Of a stretch of DNA of 62,152 nt, positions 1 to 8,742 are shown in pieces. Position 1 is the stretch's first letter, and each line of letters begins with the position of its first letter. This DNA comes from a virus: positions 1 to 62,152 of the IMG/VR virus record IMGVR_UViG_3300014501_000005, one strand, 5' to 3'. The position numbers and the translations under genes are program-made. The notes under the pieces are model-generated. The model saw only the letters and a program-made list of their open reading frames with translations. It was not told the origin of the DNA and made no database searches.

Positions 1-123
1 ACTTTTTATTCGCATCCGCAGCCGTCTCAAGAATCCTACGCATAGGAACGTATTCATCGCCGCGAGCGGTGTAGGTTTGGTAAGCTTCTTTGGTAATGAT
101 ACTATTCTTACCGCCGTTGTTGG
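1..123. repeat. Left copy of 123-bp terminal direct repeat
   Basis: Bases 1-123 are identical to 62030-62152. The repeat lies inside a coding gene whose frame continues perfectly across the join. It is therefore either a circular-contig assembly overlap or a packaged terminal repeat; the sequence alone cannot separate the two. Unique length is 62,029 bp. Confidence 0.97.
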
Positions 124-3100
124 TATCGGCAATGAGATCAAGAGCCTCTCGCTGGATAGCAAAATATCGTTTTGAGTAGTCAGCGATCTTGGCGTTATCC
201 TCCGGACTATGACGTTGTTGAATAGTGCTTAGATCACGTTGGATGGTTTGTTCTGTATAGCCGCCCGGAACAATCTTGCCATTTTTAATACTATCGCCCA
301 TTTCTCTGAGCGCATCCATATTCTTTTGAACATTATCTTTGAGCTTGGCTTGTTCAAGGATATCAGAACTCATAGCCGCTTGTTGTTTGAGTTGTTGAGT
401 CTCCTGAGTCAAGGCAGCCATATGCTCACGGACAACTTCATAGGTGCGCTTATAGCCAAGTAGATTCAAAGTCTGGGTTGTATCGGTATGCAAGCCACTG
501 GCACGAGCATCAGTTTCAATCCCCGAGACCTGTTGACGAGCTATACCAACACTTCCACGAATGCCGCTGATAGCGGATCGAACGGCCACGTACGTGCTTT
601 CGTTTAGTTTAAGTTGGCCCTTGGCGTCTCTAAAGCCCTTCCCACGCGGGTCTTGACTCATGGTCCATTCTTGCAGCGGGTTAGGACGATCGGTTACAAA
701 CGCATTTGGATCAAGCTTCTTCCACATATCGCCAATAAGTGATTGTCTCCATGAGAGCTGAGCTTCTGGTGCTTTAAGGGATTGCTGTTGGTCATGAAGA
801 ATATTTGCCATCTCCGGGCTAACGGGAGCGCCATCCATCGGAGGTGCTTTGAACCAAGCGGATATTGGTATATCCAGTGTGGAGCGCATATTGCGGGTGT
901 ATTGAACCGCACGGGCAATAGCAGTTGAGCGCAGTAACATAGGCGAGGTTGCGCCCAATACACCGCCAACGAACATGCCTGGATAGCCACCAACAGCCCC
1001 GCCAATAGCCATTCCAGCGGCCATACCGCCCATGATCTCAGAACCTTTGACAGCGCCCTGTTCCGGGAATCGCAATCGACTCTTCTCCGCATCAAGAGCG
1101 TCACTTAGGTTATCGTATTTGGTGCTCCAACCAGCATCAAGTCTAAGCGCGCGAACTCGGCCAGTGGCGTCTTTGGTATCAACGATTGTTGATTGACCAT
1201 GCGTTCCATGGACAATCTGGTCCATTTCGATGGAGTTGGTTTGCTTGGAATCCAGAATATGCGCTTCATATTCGTTGTTTGTGACCTTGCGAATCCAACC
1301 GTTCTGAAGCATGGCTGTGAGTGCGTCATCATGAAGGGTGCTTTTAAGTTGGGGAAGGAGAGCTTCTGCGAGTGAACCGTGAGTGTTATCGCGACCTGAT
1401 CCAAGGGCAATGAAGGTTTTCCCATCATGGGATAGCAGACCGTACATACCGGCCATCTTTTTGTCAGTTACTTTATATGCATTAAAGCCATTAGCCTTAG
1501 CAACAGCCAACATCTTATCAGGATCGGTTTCTTCTTGAGTAGCCAGTGGCCGTTCAAGGGCCATCCCGACAGAGCCCTTCTCAGTAGCTCGGGGAACTGG
1601 CTTCAATCCAATCTTAGAGTCAATGGCAGTAGCCATCGCCCTGTGAAGTCTGGCTTGTTCGGCCAACTCTGAAGCGTGCTGAGTAAATTCACTTTGATCG
1701 GGGATTTTACGTAATGTCTTCCCAAAAATTCTATTCGCATCCGCGAGCGACATCGTTTCTAGGGGTGCTGGCTTTGCTAGCTCTCCTGTTCCTGCTGGTG
1801 TCGCTACCTTTGGTCTTCGCCCTGTGGGAGCTTCTGGATAACGTCCGAGGATGTTTTCAGTGACGGCAAGGTCCTTCATCTTCTCAAGAAGATCGGTGTC
1901 TTCAATGCGACCGCCACTATCGCGCATTATTTCAAAACCTTCATCAATCTCAGCGCGTTTGGCGGTGATTTGCTTACGAAGCTTATCTTGAAACGCGCTC
2001 CATTGCTCATCCGTTAAGTTCTTTGGAGTGGGATTAGGAATGATATCGGAAGGCTTAGATGATGGAACCTCACCCATCTTTTCGTGAAGTATATCGCGAA
2101 CAGTGCGAGCCGGACCAGTCGGTTTGAACGGTTTCGATAAACCAGTCTCGGGATCAATACCCGCCCTAACTGGACCACCAGTTGCAAGTTGCTCTCGAAC
2201 ATACTTCTGATTATCTATGTTGTTATTCCACTGCTTCACACGGTCGTTGATGTAGTCAGCGCGGTCTTGATAGGTCTTAGCAGCATTGAGAACGTTATCA
2301 CGAAGGACACCTAGTTGATCCGGATGTGTGTTGTTGATCTGCATCCGCAGGATATCTCGCGCACGCGCAACTTGGGTATCACGATCAGCTTGGATAGCAG
2401 TTCGCTGTTCATCGCTGGTTGCGTTGTCGTGATCGGTTTTAAGCTTAGTTAAACGGTTAAACGCATCTGAAAGGGAGGCTGTTACATATGGTGATAGCGA
2501 TTGTTGCTTTGCTCGCGCTTCTGCTGCTAGCTGTGATAATTGGTTGGGGGCTTGCTCGGGCTGCGGGGAAGCAAACTCCGAAGCCTTTCGCTGGAACTCG
2601 GACTGAACAAAGTCCGGGCTCATCTTATCTACAGGGCTGGCAATTGGAACCGCCGATCGGGCGCCCACTATATCAGAGGGAGCTTCATAGTGCGCCATTC
2701 CAGCCGAGTCAGTCCCATTCCACTTACCACCAGCTTCCTCAACCATACGTCGGAGGGGTTCGTCACCAGGAGTGGTTGCGGTTGCTTGATTCGCTCGTAA
2801 AGGCGCAACAGCTTGCGCAGCCTGATCCTGTTGATCCGCCGTCAACGAATCTAAACCCTTCGGCCTCTCCGGAGCCACAATAGCTTGAGCTTTGGCCGCA
2901 GCCGCCTGTTGAGCAAGCTTCGATATCTCAGCTCGACGAGCATCGGTAAGTTTAACTGAAGCATCGGGGGCAATAGGAGGAGCGGATGGTTTTTCTTGCG
3001 AAGTGGATGGCTGTTCTATTTGATCGCGTAGATCGATTGAAGCCTGGAGAGCCTTCTGCGCATAAGCCTTCTCTTCCGGAAGCGCCGTCTGGGATTGAAG

Positions 3101-3964
3101 GACTCCCCGTAACCGGGCAATCTCACCCGTTTGACTCTGAAGTTCTTGGGCCGGGATTATCGTGCGCGGCTGATCGGCCAGAGCAACGGCACTGGTCCCT
3201 TCGCCTTCTCTACGCGGTGCTAGATCGCCTGCTGCTAACGGCTTCGGAGCGACAACATCTGGCTTGTCGGGAGCGTGAGGGGCCTGTACCTGATCCGCAA
3301 AGGCCTGACCGGGGTCCTTAGTCGGAGTCGGGGCAGACGCAACAGGAACATTCGTAGCTTGCGCCCGGACTTGATTAAGTAGCGTTGAACGAACTTCACC
3401 GGGCAAATGTGCTAATCCAAGAAGTGAAAATCCTTCATTGATAGCGGCATCGGCGTAGTTACCGGCCTTAACCGCATCCAATGCGCCCTTCTGTTGCATT
3501 GCAACGAACAAAGCATTGGTTCCGGCCTTAAGGACGGGTGCAACTTCTCCAACACCACTCAACATAAACGGCCAGTTCATCGGATCAGCTATTATGCCGA
3601 TAGCTTGCTTTGTGGTATCCGCCCCAACGCCCGTTACGAAAGTCTTCGCTGCTGCTACTACTGGCGACTGCCCGATAGTTGGAGTAGCCTGCTGCTGTCT
3701 CCAGGTATCTAAAGCATTTGCTGCTGGATCAATAACATACTTATGGGAGGCTGACAAAACCGCATTCGCCGCGGACAACGCTTTTGGATAGGCTGTTCCA
3801 GTTAGATAATCAAGCGTACTAGACGGCTGGCTAGGGGACCCACTTTGAGGTGGGGCTGATTGAGCAACGGGCGCAGCTTTAACCGGAGCAATATCCGATT
3901 CGGAGTATTGGCCGATGGGCTTCGGGGGCGATATGTCTTCAAGCGAATATTGTCCAGTAGCCAT
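1..3964 (-). CDS. Giant ejection/internal virion protein, N-terminal two thirds (gene wraps the contig ends)
   Basis: This is the amino-terminal part of a minus-strand gene of about 2011 codons. It starts at 3964 (ATG fused to the upstream stop as TAATG), runs off base 1, and continues at 62029 to a stop at 59958. I read the frame from 1 to about 2520 codon by codon and found no stop; the rest fits the same frame. The first ~450 residues are rich in Pro, Ala and Gln, followed by charged helical segments. A glycine-zipper stretch (GGMAAGMAIGGAVGG, near residue 970-985) could enter a membrane. It is the third of three consecutive low-complexity genes after the tail nozzle genes, the position of T7 gp14/gp15/gp16-type ejection proteins. 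I saw no transglycosylase catalytic motif. A role in DNA ejection is inferred from position, size and composition. Repeat copies lie at 3837 here and at 4076 just upstream. Confidence 0.85.
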   Translation of the reverse strand, partial: MATGQYSLEDISPPKPIGQYSESDIAPVKAAPVAQSAPPQSGSPSQPSSTLDYLTGTAYPKALSAANAVLSASHKYVIDPAANALDTWRQQQATPTIGQSPVVAAAKTFVTGVGADTTKQAIGIIADPMNWPFMLSGVGEVAPVLKAGTNALFVAMQQKGALDAVKAGNYADAAINEGFSLLGLAHLPGEVRSTLLNQVRAQATNVPVASAPTPTKDPGQAFADQVQAPHAPDKPDVVAPKPLAAGDLAPRREGEGTSAVALADQPRTIIPAQELQSQTGEIARLRGVLQSQTALPEEKAYAQKALQASIDLRDQIEQPSTSQEKPSAPPIAPDASVKLTDARRAEISKLAQQAAAAKAQAIVAPERPKGLDSLTADQQDQAAQAVAPLRANQATATTPGDEPLRRMVEEAGGKWNGTDSAGMAHYEAPSDIVGARSAVPIASPVDKMSPDFVQSEFQRKASEFASPQPEQAPNQLSQLAAEARAKQQSLSPYVTASLSDAFNRLTKLKTDHDNATSDEQRTAIQADRDTQVARARDILRMQINNTHPDQLGVLRDNVLNAAKTYQDRADYINDRVKQWNNNIDNQKYVREQLATGGPVRAGIDPETGLSKPFKPTGPARTVRDILHEKMGEVPSSKPSDIIPNPTPKNLTDEQWSAFQDKLRKQITAKRAEIDEGFEIMRDSGGRIEDTDLLEKMKDLAVTENILGRYPEAPTGRRPKVATPAGTGELAKPAPLETMSLADANRIFGKTLRKIPDQSEFTQHASELAEQARLHRAMATAIDSKIGLKPVPRATEKGSVGMALERPLATQEETDPDKMLAVAKANGFNAYKVTDKKMAGMYGLLSHDGKTFIALGSGRDNTHGSLAEALLPQLKSTLHDDALTAMLQNGWIRKVTNNEYEAHILDSKQTNSIEMDQIVHGTHGQSTIVDTKDATGRVRALRLDAGWSTKYDNLSDALDAEKSRLRFPEQGAVKGSEIMGGMAAGMAIGGAVGGYPGMFVGGVLGATSPMLLRSTAIARAVQYTRNMRSTLDIPISAWFKAPPMDGAPVSPEMANILHDQQQSLKAPEAQLSWRQSLIGDMWKKLDPNAFVTDRPNPLQEWTMSQDPRGKGFRDAKGQLKLNESTYVAVRSAISGIRGSVGIARQQVSGIETDARASGLHTDTTQTLNLLGYKRTYEVVREHMAALTQETQQLKQQAAMSSDILEQAKLKDNVQKNMDALREMGDSIKNGKIVPGGYTEQTIQRDLSTIQQRHSPEDNAKIADYSKRYFAIQREALDLIADTNNGGKNSIITKEAYQTYTARGDEYVPMRRILETAADANKK
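3837..3853 (+). repeat. Dispersed bipartite repeat, copy 1
   Basis: GACCC, 6-base spacer, AGGTGG. Inside the giant ejection protein gene (which is on the other strand). Confidence 0.9.
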
Positions 3965-5196
3965 TATTGAGCGTCGAATGACCCATCGGGATGCATTGCC
4001 GTAATTTTAACGGTCTTGTTATTCTTTAGTTGAATCGTGTCCCCGACTTTATGGGCGGGGGCTGAGGAAGCTGGCCCACCTGAAGTGGGTCCCTTCATTG
4101 CGTGATACTGTGCCCAACTAGGAACAGTGATGCCTTTAGCTTTCATACCTTCAGCGGTTTGACGATAATCGCTAATCATGGCATCGTGCGCTTCTTTGTT
4201 AGCTTGGTTCTTTGCGTTAGTATCCGCTTGATATTGTTGATATAACTTACCGCTATTGGCAAAGTCAAACCCAGGCGTCTGCATGTTATTGTCTTCCCAC
4301 TCTTTTTGGCTATTGGTTGGTATTGGGGCAAACTCCTTTTGAGCCATTTGAACTTCGGAATCGATATCAAGTTGGGGTTGTTTAGAGGCTTGTTCTGAGC
4401 CGGACTTCTGGCCCGCGAGTCCGCCTTGCATACCCTGAAAGTTCGCCCAGTCCTTTTTGGCAGAAGGATCGCCTTCCGCCATTCTACGAAGAATGCCAGA
4501 TGGGGTATAGTTTTCGTTAAGTTGCGCCGCCTTCTGACTACCGAGGTGTTGAGCAAATGAAGGTTGGTATCCAGACGGTACCGGCTCAAGAGGTTGTTGA
4601 GTGACCTTACCACTAACCGGATCAAATACGCTTTGCCATGCATGACCTTGGTCATCGACCATTCCGGAGCCAATTGGCTTAGAGGAGTCTCGTTGGTTCT
4701 TGAGCATTTCACTCTGCCAAAGTTGATTTTGATTATCTAGTTGAATTTCTCTACGTTGTTGATATTGTTGGGCTTCCTGCCGTTGGCCAATCTGCGCCAG
4801 CTCATCCTGCATCTTAATCTGAGGTTCAGCCATCTGATAAGGCAGCATTGCAGACTGCATCATCTGATTGCGACGATCCATCTGGTTGCCTTTTAGCCCT
4901 TGCATGACGGCTTGAATGTTAGAACCAATAGACATACCGCCCTGCCCCATATCAGCAACGGTATTGAAAGCGTTATCCACTACGCCCGCTATCCCCGGAT
5001 GATTCTGAGCCAGCCAACTGTTCTGGCTCATCGTTTGATAGGGGTTCTGGATACGCTGGACGGCCTGTTGATAGGGGGCTATGAGCTGTTGGAGCTGCTG
5101 GCTCGTGCTAGCTTGATTCCAACCCGGTTGTTGAGTCTGAGCCGGTTGAGCAGGAGCAGCCATACCGTTTTGAATAAATTGATCGAATTCTGACAT
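3964..5196 (-). CDS. Gln-rich internal virion (ejection) protein
   Basis: A 410-residue protein, strongly rich in Gln, Met, Asn and Ala, with long predicted helices (QMDRRNQMMQSAMLPYQMAE and following region) and no recognisable enzyme motif. It lies between a 241-residue Gln/Asn-rich protein and the 2011-residue protein, and its stop overlaps the start of the latter (TAATG). The trio resembles the T7-like ejection protein set by position and composition. The functional call is inference; no homology can be read directly. Confidence 0.7.
   Translation of the reverse strand: MSEFDQFIQNGMAAPAQPAQTQQPGWNQASTSQQLQQLIAPYQQAVQRIQNPYQTMSQNSWLAQNHPGIAGVVDNAFNTVADMGQGGMSIGSNIQAVMQGLKGNQMDRRNQMMQSAMLPYQMAEPQIKMQDELAQIGQRQEAQQYQQRREIQLDNQNQLWQSEMLKNQRDSSKPIGSGMVDDQGHAWQSVFDPVSGKVTQQPLEPVPSGYQPSFAQHLGSQKAAQLNENYTPSGILRRMAEGDPSAKKDWANFQGMQGGLAGQKSGSEQASKQPQLDIDSEVQMAQKEFAPIPTNSQKEWEDNNMQTPGFDFANSGKLYQQYQADTNAKNQANKEAHDAMISDYRQTAEGMKAKGITVPSWAQYHAMKGPTSGGPASSAPAHKVGDTIQLKNNKTVKITAMHPDGSFDAQ
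4076..4091 (-). repeat. Dispersed bipartite repeat, copy 2
   Basis: Reverse orientation, 5-base spacer. In the C-terminal linker (GPTSGGPA) of the Gln-rich virion protein, 240 bp from copy 1 and facing it. Confidence 0.9.
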
Positions 5197-5198
5197 TT

Positions 5199-5924
5199 TT
5201 ATCCCTGATAAGGCGATTGAGGCTGTGAATTTTGAGTGTTAAGGAAGGCGTTCAGATTAGAACCCATTCCGTTACTTGCGTCATATCCAATACTAGGAGC
5301 AGCCATTCCGGAACCCGATTGCTGCATATTGTTGCTGAAATAACCACTAGGTCCGCCGCTGGACTGAGCTTGGGGTTGTCCAAGGGGTCCATAGTTACTG
5401 GATTGACCACTACCGCCAGCAAGATTAGCCATGCTGCCCATGCCCGCGCTAGCCCCGCCAGTTGCGATGGCCCCAGCCGCGCCAAGAGCCGCCCCCGCAA
5501 CCTGTGGAAGCCACGTTCCAAGGCCGCTTTGACTTTGAGTCTGACCCGTCTGTTGCGGCTGAAACGACATCGCACTGTTGATTGCGCTTTGACGAGTGTT
5601 AGCTCCCTGAAGCAAGAGGTTGTTATACCCCTGCGATTGAGAAGCTTGGTTCTGCATGGAAAGCTGTGTCATCTGCTGTTGAGCCATCGGGGAGTTAGAC
5701 GATATTCCACCCTGTTGCAACCGTTGCCCAAGTGATTGCTGTGCTTGACCATACTGATTAGCATTGGTCAAGTTCTGCATCTGCTGTTGCTGTTGGAACG
5801 CAGAGTTAGAATAGGGATTATTAATCTCGCCCAATAGCGCACTTGATCCAGCGCCAACCTGAGCGTTATATGCGCCCTCGGCAGTGGAATTGTATTGATT
5901 AGTTGATACGGTTTTCTTTGACAT
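5199..5924 (-). CDS. Gln/Asn/Ser-rich virion protein with glycine-rich hydrophobic segment
   Basis: A 241-residue protein dominated by Gln, Asn, Ser and Gly. The hydrophobic glycine/alanine run WLPQVAGAALGAAGAIATGG near residue 140-160 is of the kind found in small ejection proteins (T7 gp14 type) that enter the host envelope. It is first of the three tandem internal-virion-type genes. Its start overlaps the stop of the upstream gene at 5924 (TAATG). Ejection role is inferred from composition and synteny. Confidence 0.65.
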   Translation of the reverse strand: MSKKTVSTNQYNSTAEGAYNAQVGAGSSALLGEINNPYSNSAFQQQQQMQNLTNANQYGQAQQSLGQRLQQGGISSNSPMAQQQMTQLSMQNQASQSQGYNNLLLQGANTRQSAINSAMSFQPQQTGQTQSQSGLGTWLPQVAGAALGAAGAIATGGASAGMGSMANLAGGSGQSSNYGPLGQPQAQSSGGPSGYFSNNMQQSGSGMAAPSIGYDASNGMGSNLNAFLNTQNSQPQSPYQG

Positions 5925-6277
5925 TATAGGACCTTTTTATACCTAATCTCCGGTTCAGTTGAAATTTCTTTCGCACCCCAAGTTGTGGATACGTCACGCC
6001 ACGGCTTCATGGAGTCATTAGCATGAATATTGAAATAGTAGGCACCGATGCCCTTGGCCATCAAGTACGTTTCGATATCGCGCATGAAGATCACTTTAAG
6101 CTTATCTGGGAAGCTCTCGGGGAAATTTACTGGGTCTACCTCTATCACCGGGCGAATAACCGCTATAGGAGTGCCTGCTTGAGTATCGAGTGCAAGCATG
6201 ATACTGTCATTAGTAATATCGGATTGCTCACGGATTGATTCAACTTCATCCTGTCGAGCTAATCGAATCTTATTCAT
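5924..6277 (-). CDS. Conserved small virion-region protein, possibly GNAT-like
   Basis: About 117 residues from the ATG at 6277 (MNKIRLARQDE). The open frame continues upstream, but this start sits 8 bases after the previous gene's stop and gives a clean domain. It contains MLALDTQAGTPIAVIRP, then FMRDIETYLMAKGIGAYYF and a C-terminal TWGAKEISTEPEIRYKK. The pattern of an N-terminal strand, a central helix and a final 'YGA...P..R..K' strand resembles GNAT-type acyltransferase-like phage proteins, but the fold is not certain. It is located between tail and ejection genes. Confidence 0.55.
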   Translation of the reverse strand: MNKIRLARQDEVESIREQSDITNDSIMLALDTQAGTPIAVIRPVIEVDPVNFPESFPDKLKVIFMRDIETYLMAKGIGAYYFNIHANDSMKPWRDVSTTWGAKEISTEPEIRYKKVL

Positions 6278-6285
6278 AATCCCTC

Positions 6286-6486
6286 TCAATGTTTCGATAC
6301 AAAATGATTCAGCAATGCCATGATCGGCATCACGCCAATAACCTTGATGTTCTCCCACATCTTCGCATCTTTAATACCACTTTTGATATTGATGATCTCA
6401 ACTTCAGTGCGGCCTTTGTGTTCCCGAAAGTCGCCGTGGAGTTCATCCAGTTTCAACATCAATGCTGCCCATTGTTCTTCTGTCAA
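6286..6486 (-). CDS. Small coiled/transmembrane protein
   Basis: 66 residues with a TTG start (6486), 2 bases after the upstream stop. It has an amphipathic charged helix (DELHGDFREHKGRTEVEI) followed by one C-terminal membrane segment (IKVIGVMPIMALLNHFV). This layout is shared by XhlA-like haemolysins, some holin accessory proteins and inner-membrane spanins. It is away from the endolysin, so a lysis role is only a guess. Confidence 0.6.
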   Translation of the reverse strand: MTEEQWAALMLKLDELHGDFREHKGRTEVEIINIKSGIKDAKMWENIKVIGVMPIMALLNHFVSKH

Positions 6487-6487
6487 G

Positions 6488-6976
6488 TTAGCTTCCTGTG
6501 ATAGCCGTTATGAGGCCGTTTGTAACTGTAATACTTGTGATAACAGTATAAGGTCCAGCCGATACCCCGGCTGTCGGGAGTTGGCTTAGAGCTAGATTGC
6601 CAGAGATATCCGTAAAGGCCGGTTGACTAAGATGGGGCTTACCTGTTCCATCGATTTCATATATCCATTCATGTGCAACTGGGTTAATCGCTTCCACCCC
6701 GCCAAGGGTAGTGGTTGTTGGATCGGGAAGGTCCGCGCCAACGAGCGGCCTAACTGATAACTCTCCGCCAGAGCCATTTGGAGTTGCATAAACTTCATTA
6801 GCGGGGAACGGTCCTGTTGCTGAGGCCGTTACAACCGCCGCTATACCGGCACTCGTTTGCGCAGTTTTAACTCCCTTATTCTGCGCTTCAATAGCTATAT
6901 TAACGTTATCCGCCCAAGCGTTGAGAGTTGCGACTTGACCGTCATCTTTGAAACTTCGCATCTTTAATCGTTGCAT
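6488..6976 (-). CDS. Tail fibre-type protein
   Basis: 162 residues. After a short N-terminal helical part (NAWADNVNIAIEAQNKG) comes a fibre-like beta-rich region, with PLVGADLPDPTTTTLGGV and an FTDISGNLALSQLPT repeat of the type seen in phage tail fibres and collar proteins. Its start overlaps the upstream stop (TAATG at 6976). It is probably an attachment or fibre protein joined to the nozzle. Confidence 0.6.
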   Translation of the reverse strand: MQRLKMRSFKDDGQVATLNAWADNVNIAIEAQNKGVKTAQTSAGIAAVVTASATGPFPANEVYATPNGSGGELSVRPLVGADLPDPTTTTLGGVEAINPVAHEWIYEIDGTGKPHLSQPAFTDISGNLALSQLPTAGVSAGPYTVITSITVTNGLITAITGS

Positions 6977-8742
6977 TAGATTCGATCCAAGGGCCAGACT
7001 TCAATACTCAAGCCCCCAAGGATAGTATCGGTGATTGCGCTGGAAGGAACGGACGTTGACGAGAGCGTAAAGCGATAGAACTTATCTTTCGCTAGCATGC
7101 CAGCTAGATAAACTTTGTATTCGTTAAACTGGGATAGCGTTAAAGGCGCAAGGGTGACAAGGTTGTTTGGAGTATTGAACGTATTAAACGTCGAAGCCCC
7201 ATCAACCGTCACAAGCATATTTGCATCTTCAGTTACAACTTCCATCTCATTGACTGTCTTGCGAACAGTCGCATCCCCAAGATCAAGCCATGTGGTTTGG
7301 ATCGTGGAGACAATACCTTCCTCGAATGTCTCGCCTTGTCGATCAAGCCATAGATCAGCTTCAAACACGCGCGTGATCCCCGCATTGTCACAGACTAAGA
7401 AGCGTGGAATACCGGCTAGGTTACAATAGTAAACTCCAGCGCTGAACAAATCTGCACACTTCCAAATGAACCATTTTCGGACATGCATATCGTATACGCA
7501 AACCGTGTCTGGAATCGTGTTGATGCCAGTGGGAATAAACAAGCAATACAGATTATACGGTCCGCTGCGAACCGAGATTGCCCATGAGTTCTTAGCGGCA
7601 GCGGCATTGATGTTGTTTAGGGTAGATTGAATAGTGGTCCCTACGTTCTGGAACGTGGTGAAGTCGCTGCCCAGAACTCGAAAGTCCGGTGTCATCCACA
7701 TGGTCCCAACCGGCGTTCCCTCAAGATAAACAACTTGCCACACATCCTGACATGCTAGCCCAGTGTCATTAAACACAATCTGCGGCAAAACGAAATTGGT
7801 TGGCCCATTACCTTGGAGCTGATAGATGTGAAGCTCAGTGCCGATGTACAGCGAGATGCCATCAGTCAACAGTCCACTGATAACTTCCGGCCCCGGCGCA
7901 ACCTCAAGGGCATTGGCCGCTGGCCAATCTTCTTCATAGCGCCCGGTGATGTTACCAGTAGAGGTGGTTGTCTCGGCTAAACTCTTACTGAATACTATCT
8001 GGCTTCCAAGAGCCATATAAATCCGCCCTTGGTTCGCAATAGGGAAGGACCCATTTGGAGGTGGAGTATTGAATAGCAATCCATGCGCCACGCCGCTAGT
8101 ATCGGTTTCTTGATATATGTTGTTGGTTAAAAGAGTTGCTTCGGGGGTGTTGTCTGTATAGGTGGTGGTCCCATTCGATACATCAGCAATGTGATATAGA
8201 ATAGTCGGATCACCACCATCTGCGGTTGCAAGGATAGCAACCATCGTTACTTGAGGATCGCTTGAGACTGGGATGTTTGTAAGTGGTTGATCGTTATTGG
8301 TAAGCGGACCTGTAGTTACCGAAGCTGGGCTTAGGTCGCTATAATTACCCGCTGCATCGAAGAACGCGGTATAGTAAATGCGGCCTGAGTTTAGGGTGAT
8401 GTTGCCAGCCCCCGGAGAGCCCAAGGTAACAGCGGTTGTCGGCGCAACAATGCCCCAGTTACTTAATCCAGTATCAAGGGTCCACTTCTTAAGATCAGCC
8501 GAAACCCCATCCTCGAAATACATATAATCCCGCGAGCAAACAGCGTATGGGCGGGTTGCTCCAGAGGATGGAGTAAAGATGGAGACTGGGTTGCCGCCAA
8601 GGTCCCAATAGAGAATGTTATTGGTCTCGGACATCACACCCGTTCCGTCAGCCGCCATCGCTATCGGCGTCCGCTCTTTATCATGGAGATCGAGATACAT
8701 ATCGATCTGTTGGGCTTTAATGAATGAGACTGGGGTTATCAT
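6976..8742 (-). CDS. Tail nozzle / beta-propeller-like protein, C-terminal portion
   Basis: 588 residues with repeated beta-strand blades: ATADGG, GRIYMALGSQIVFSKS, DGISLYIGTELHIYQLQG, GTMWMTPDF, NLAGIPRFLVCD. The N-terminus has IAMAADGTG and YAVCSRDYMYFEDGV, as in the large podovirus nozzle proteins (P22 gp10-like position). The upstream 352-residue gene ends where this one begins (TAATG). It carries the RRFGYRFFNP-type N-terminus that I would expect at the front of the same protein, so the two may be halves of one ancestral gene. Repeat copy at 8048. Confidence 0.6.
   Translation of the reverse strand: MITPVSFIKAQQIDMYLDLHDKERTPIAMAADGTGVMSETNNILYWDLGGNPVSIFTPSSGATRPYAVCSRDYMYFEDGVSADLKKWTLDTGLSNWGIVAPTTAVTLGSPGAGNITLNSGRIYYTAFFDAAGNYSDLSPASVTTGPLTNNDQPLTNIPVSSDPQVTMVAILATADGGDPTILYHIADVSNGTTTYTDNTPEATLLTNNIYQETDTSGVAHGLLFNTPPPNGSFPIANQGRIYMALGSQIVFSKSLAETTTSTGNITGRYEEDWPAANALEVAPGPEVISGLLTDGISLYIGTELHIYQLQGNGPTNFVLPQIVFNDTGLACQDVWQVVYLEGTPVGTMWMTPDFRVLGSDFTTFQNVGTTIQSTLNNINAAAAKNSWAISVRSGPYNLYCLFIPTGINTIPDTVCVYDMHVRKWFIWKCADLFSAGVYYCNLAGIPRFLVCDNAGITRVFEADLWLDRQGETFEEGIVSTIQTTWLDLGDATVRKTVNEMEVVTEDANMLVTVDGASTFNTFNTPNNLVTLAPLTLSQFNEYKVYLAGMLAKDKFYRFTLSSTSVPSSAITDTILGGLSIEVWPLDRI
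8048..8064 (+). repeat. Dispersed bipartite repeat, copy 3
   Basis: GACCC, 6-base spacer, AGGTGG, inside the nozzle-like gene on the opposite strand, coding for a PPPNGS loop. Confidence 0.9.

Noticed and set aside
2488-3321. Plus-strand ORFs inside the giant gene region
   Set aside because: They are antisense shadows of the continuous 2011-codon minus-strand frame, whose composition is consistent throughout.
1-3964. Giant protein as an N4-type virion RNA polymerase
   Set aside because: N4 vRNAP is about 3500 residues with T7-like polymerase motifs. None of these motifs is visible, and the composition fits an ejection protein.
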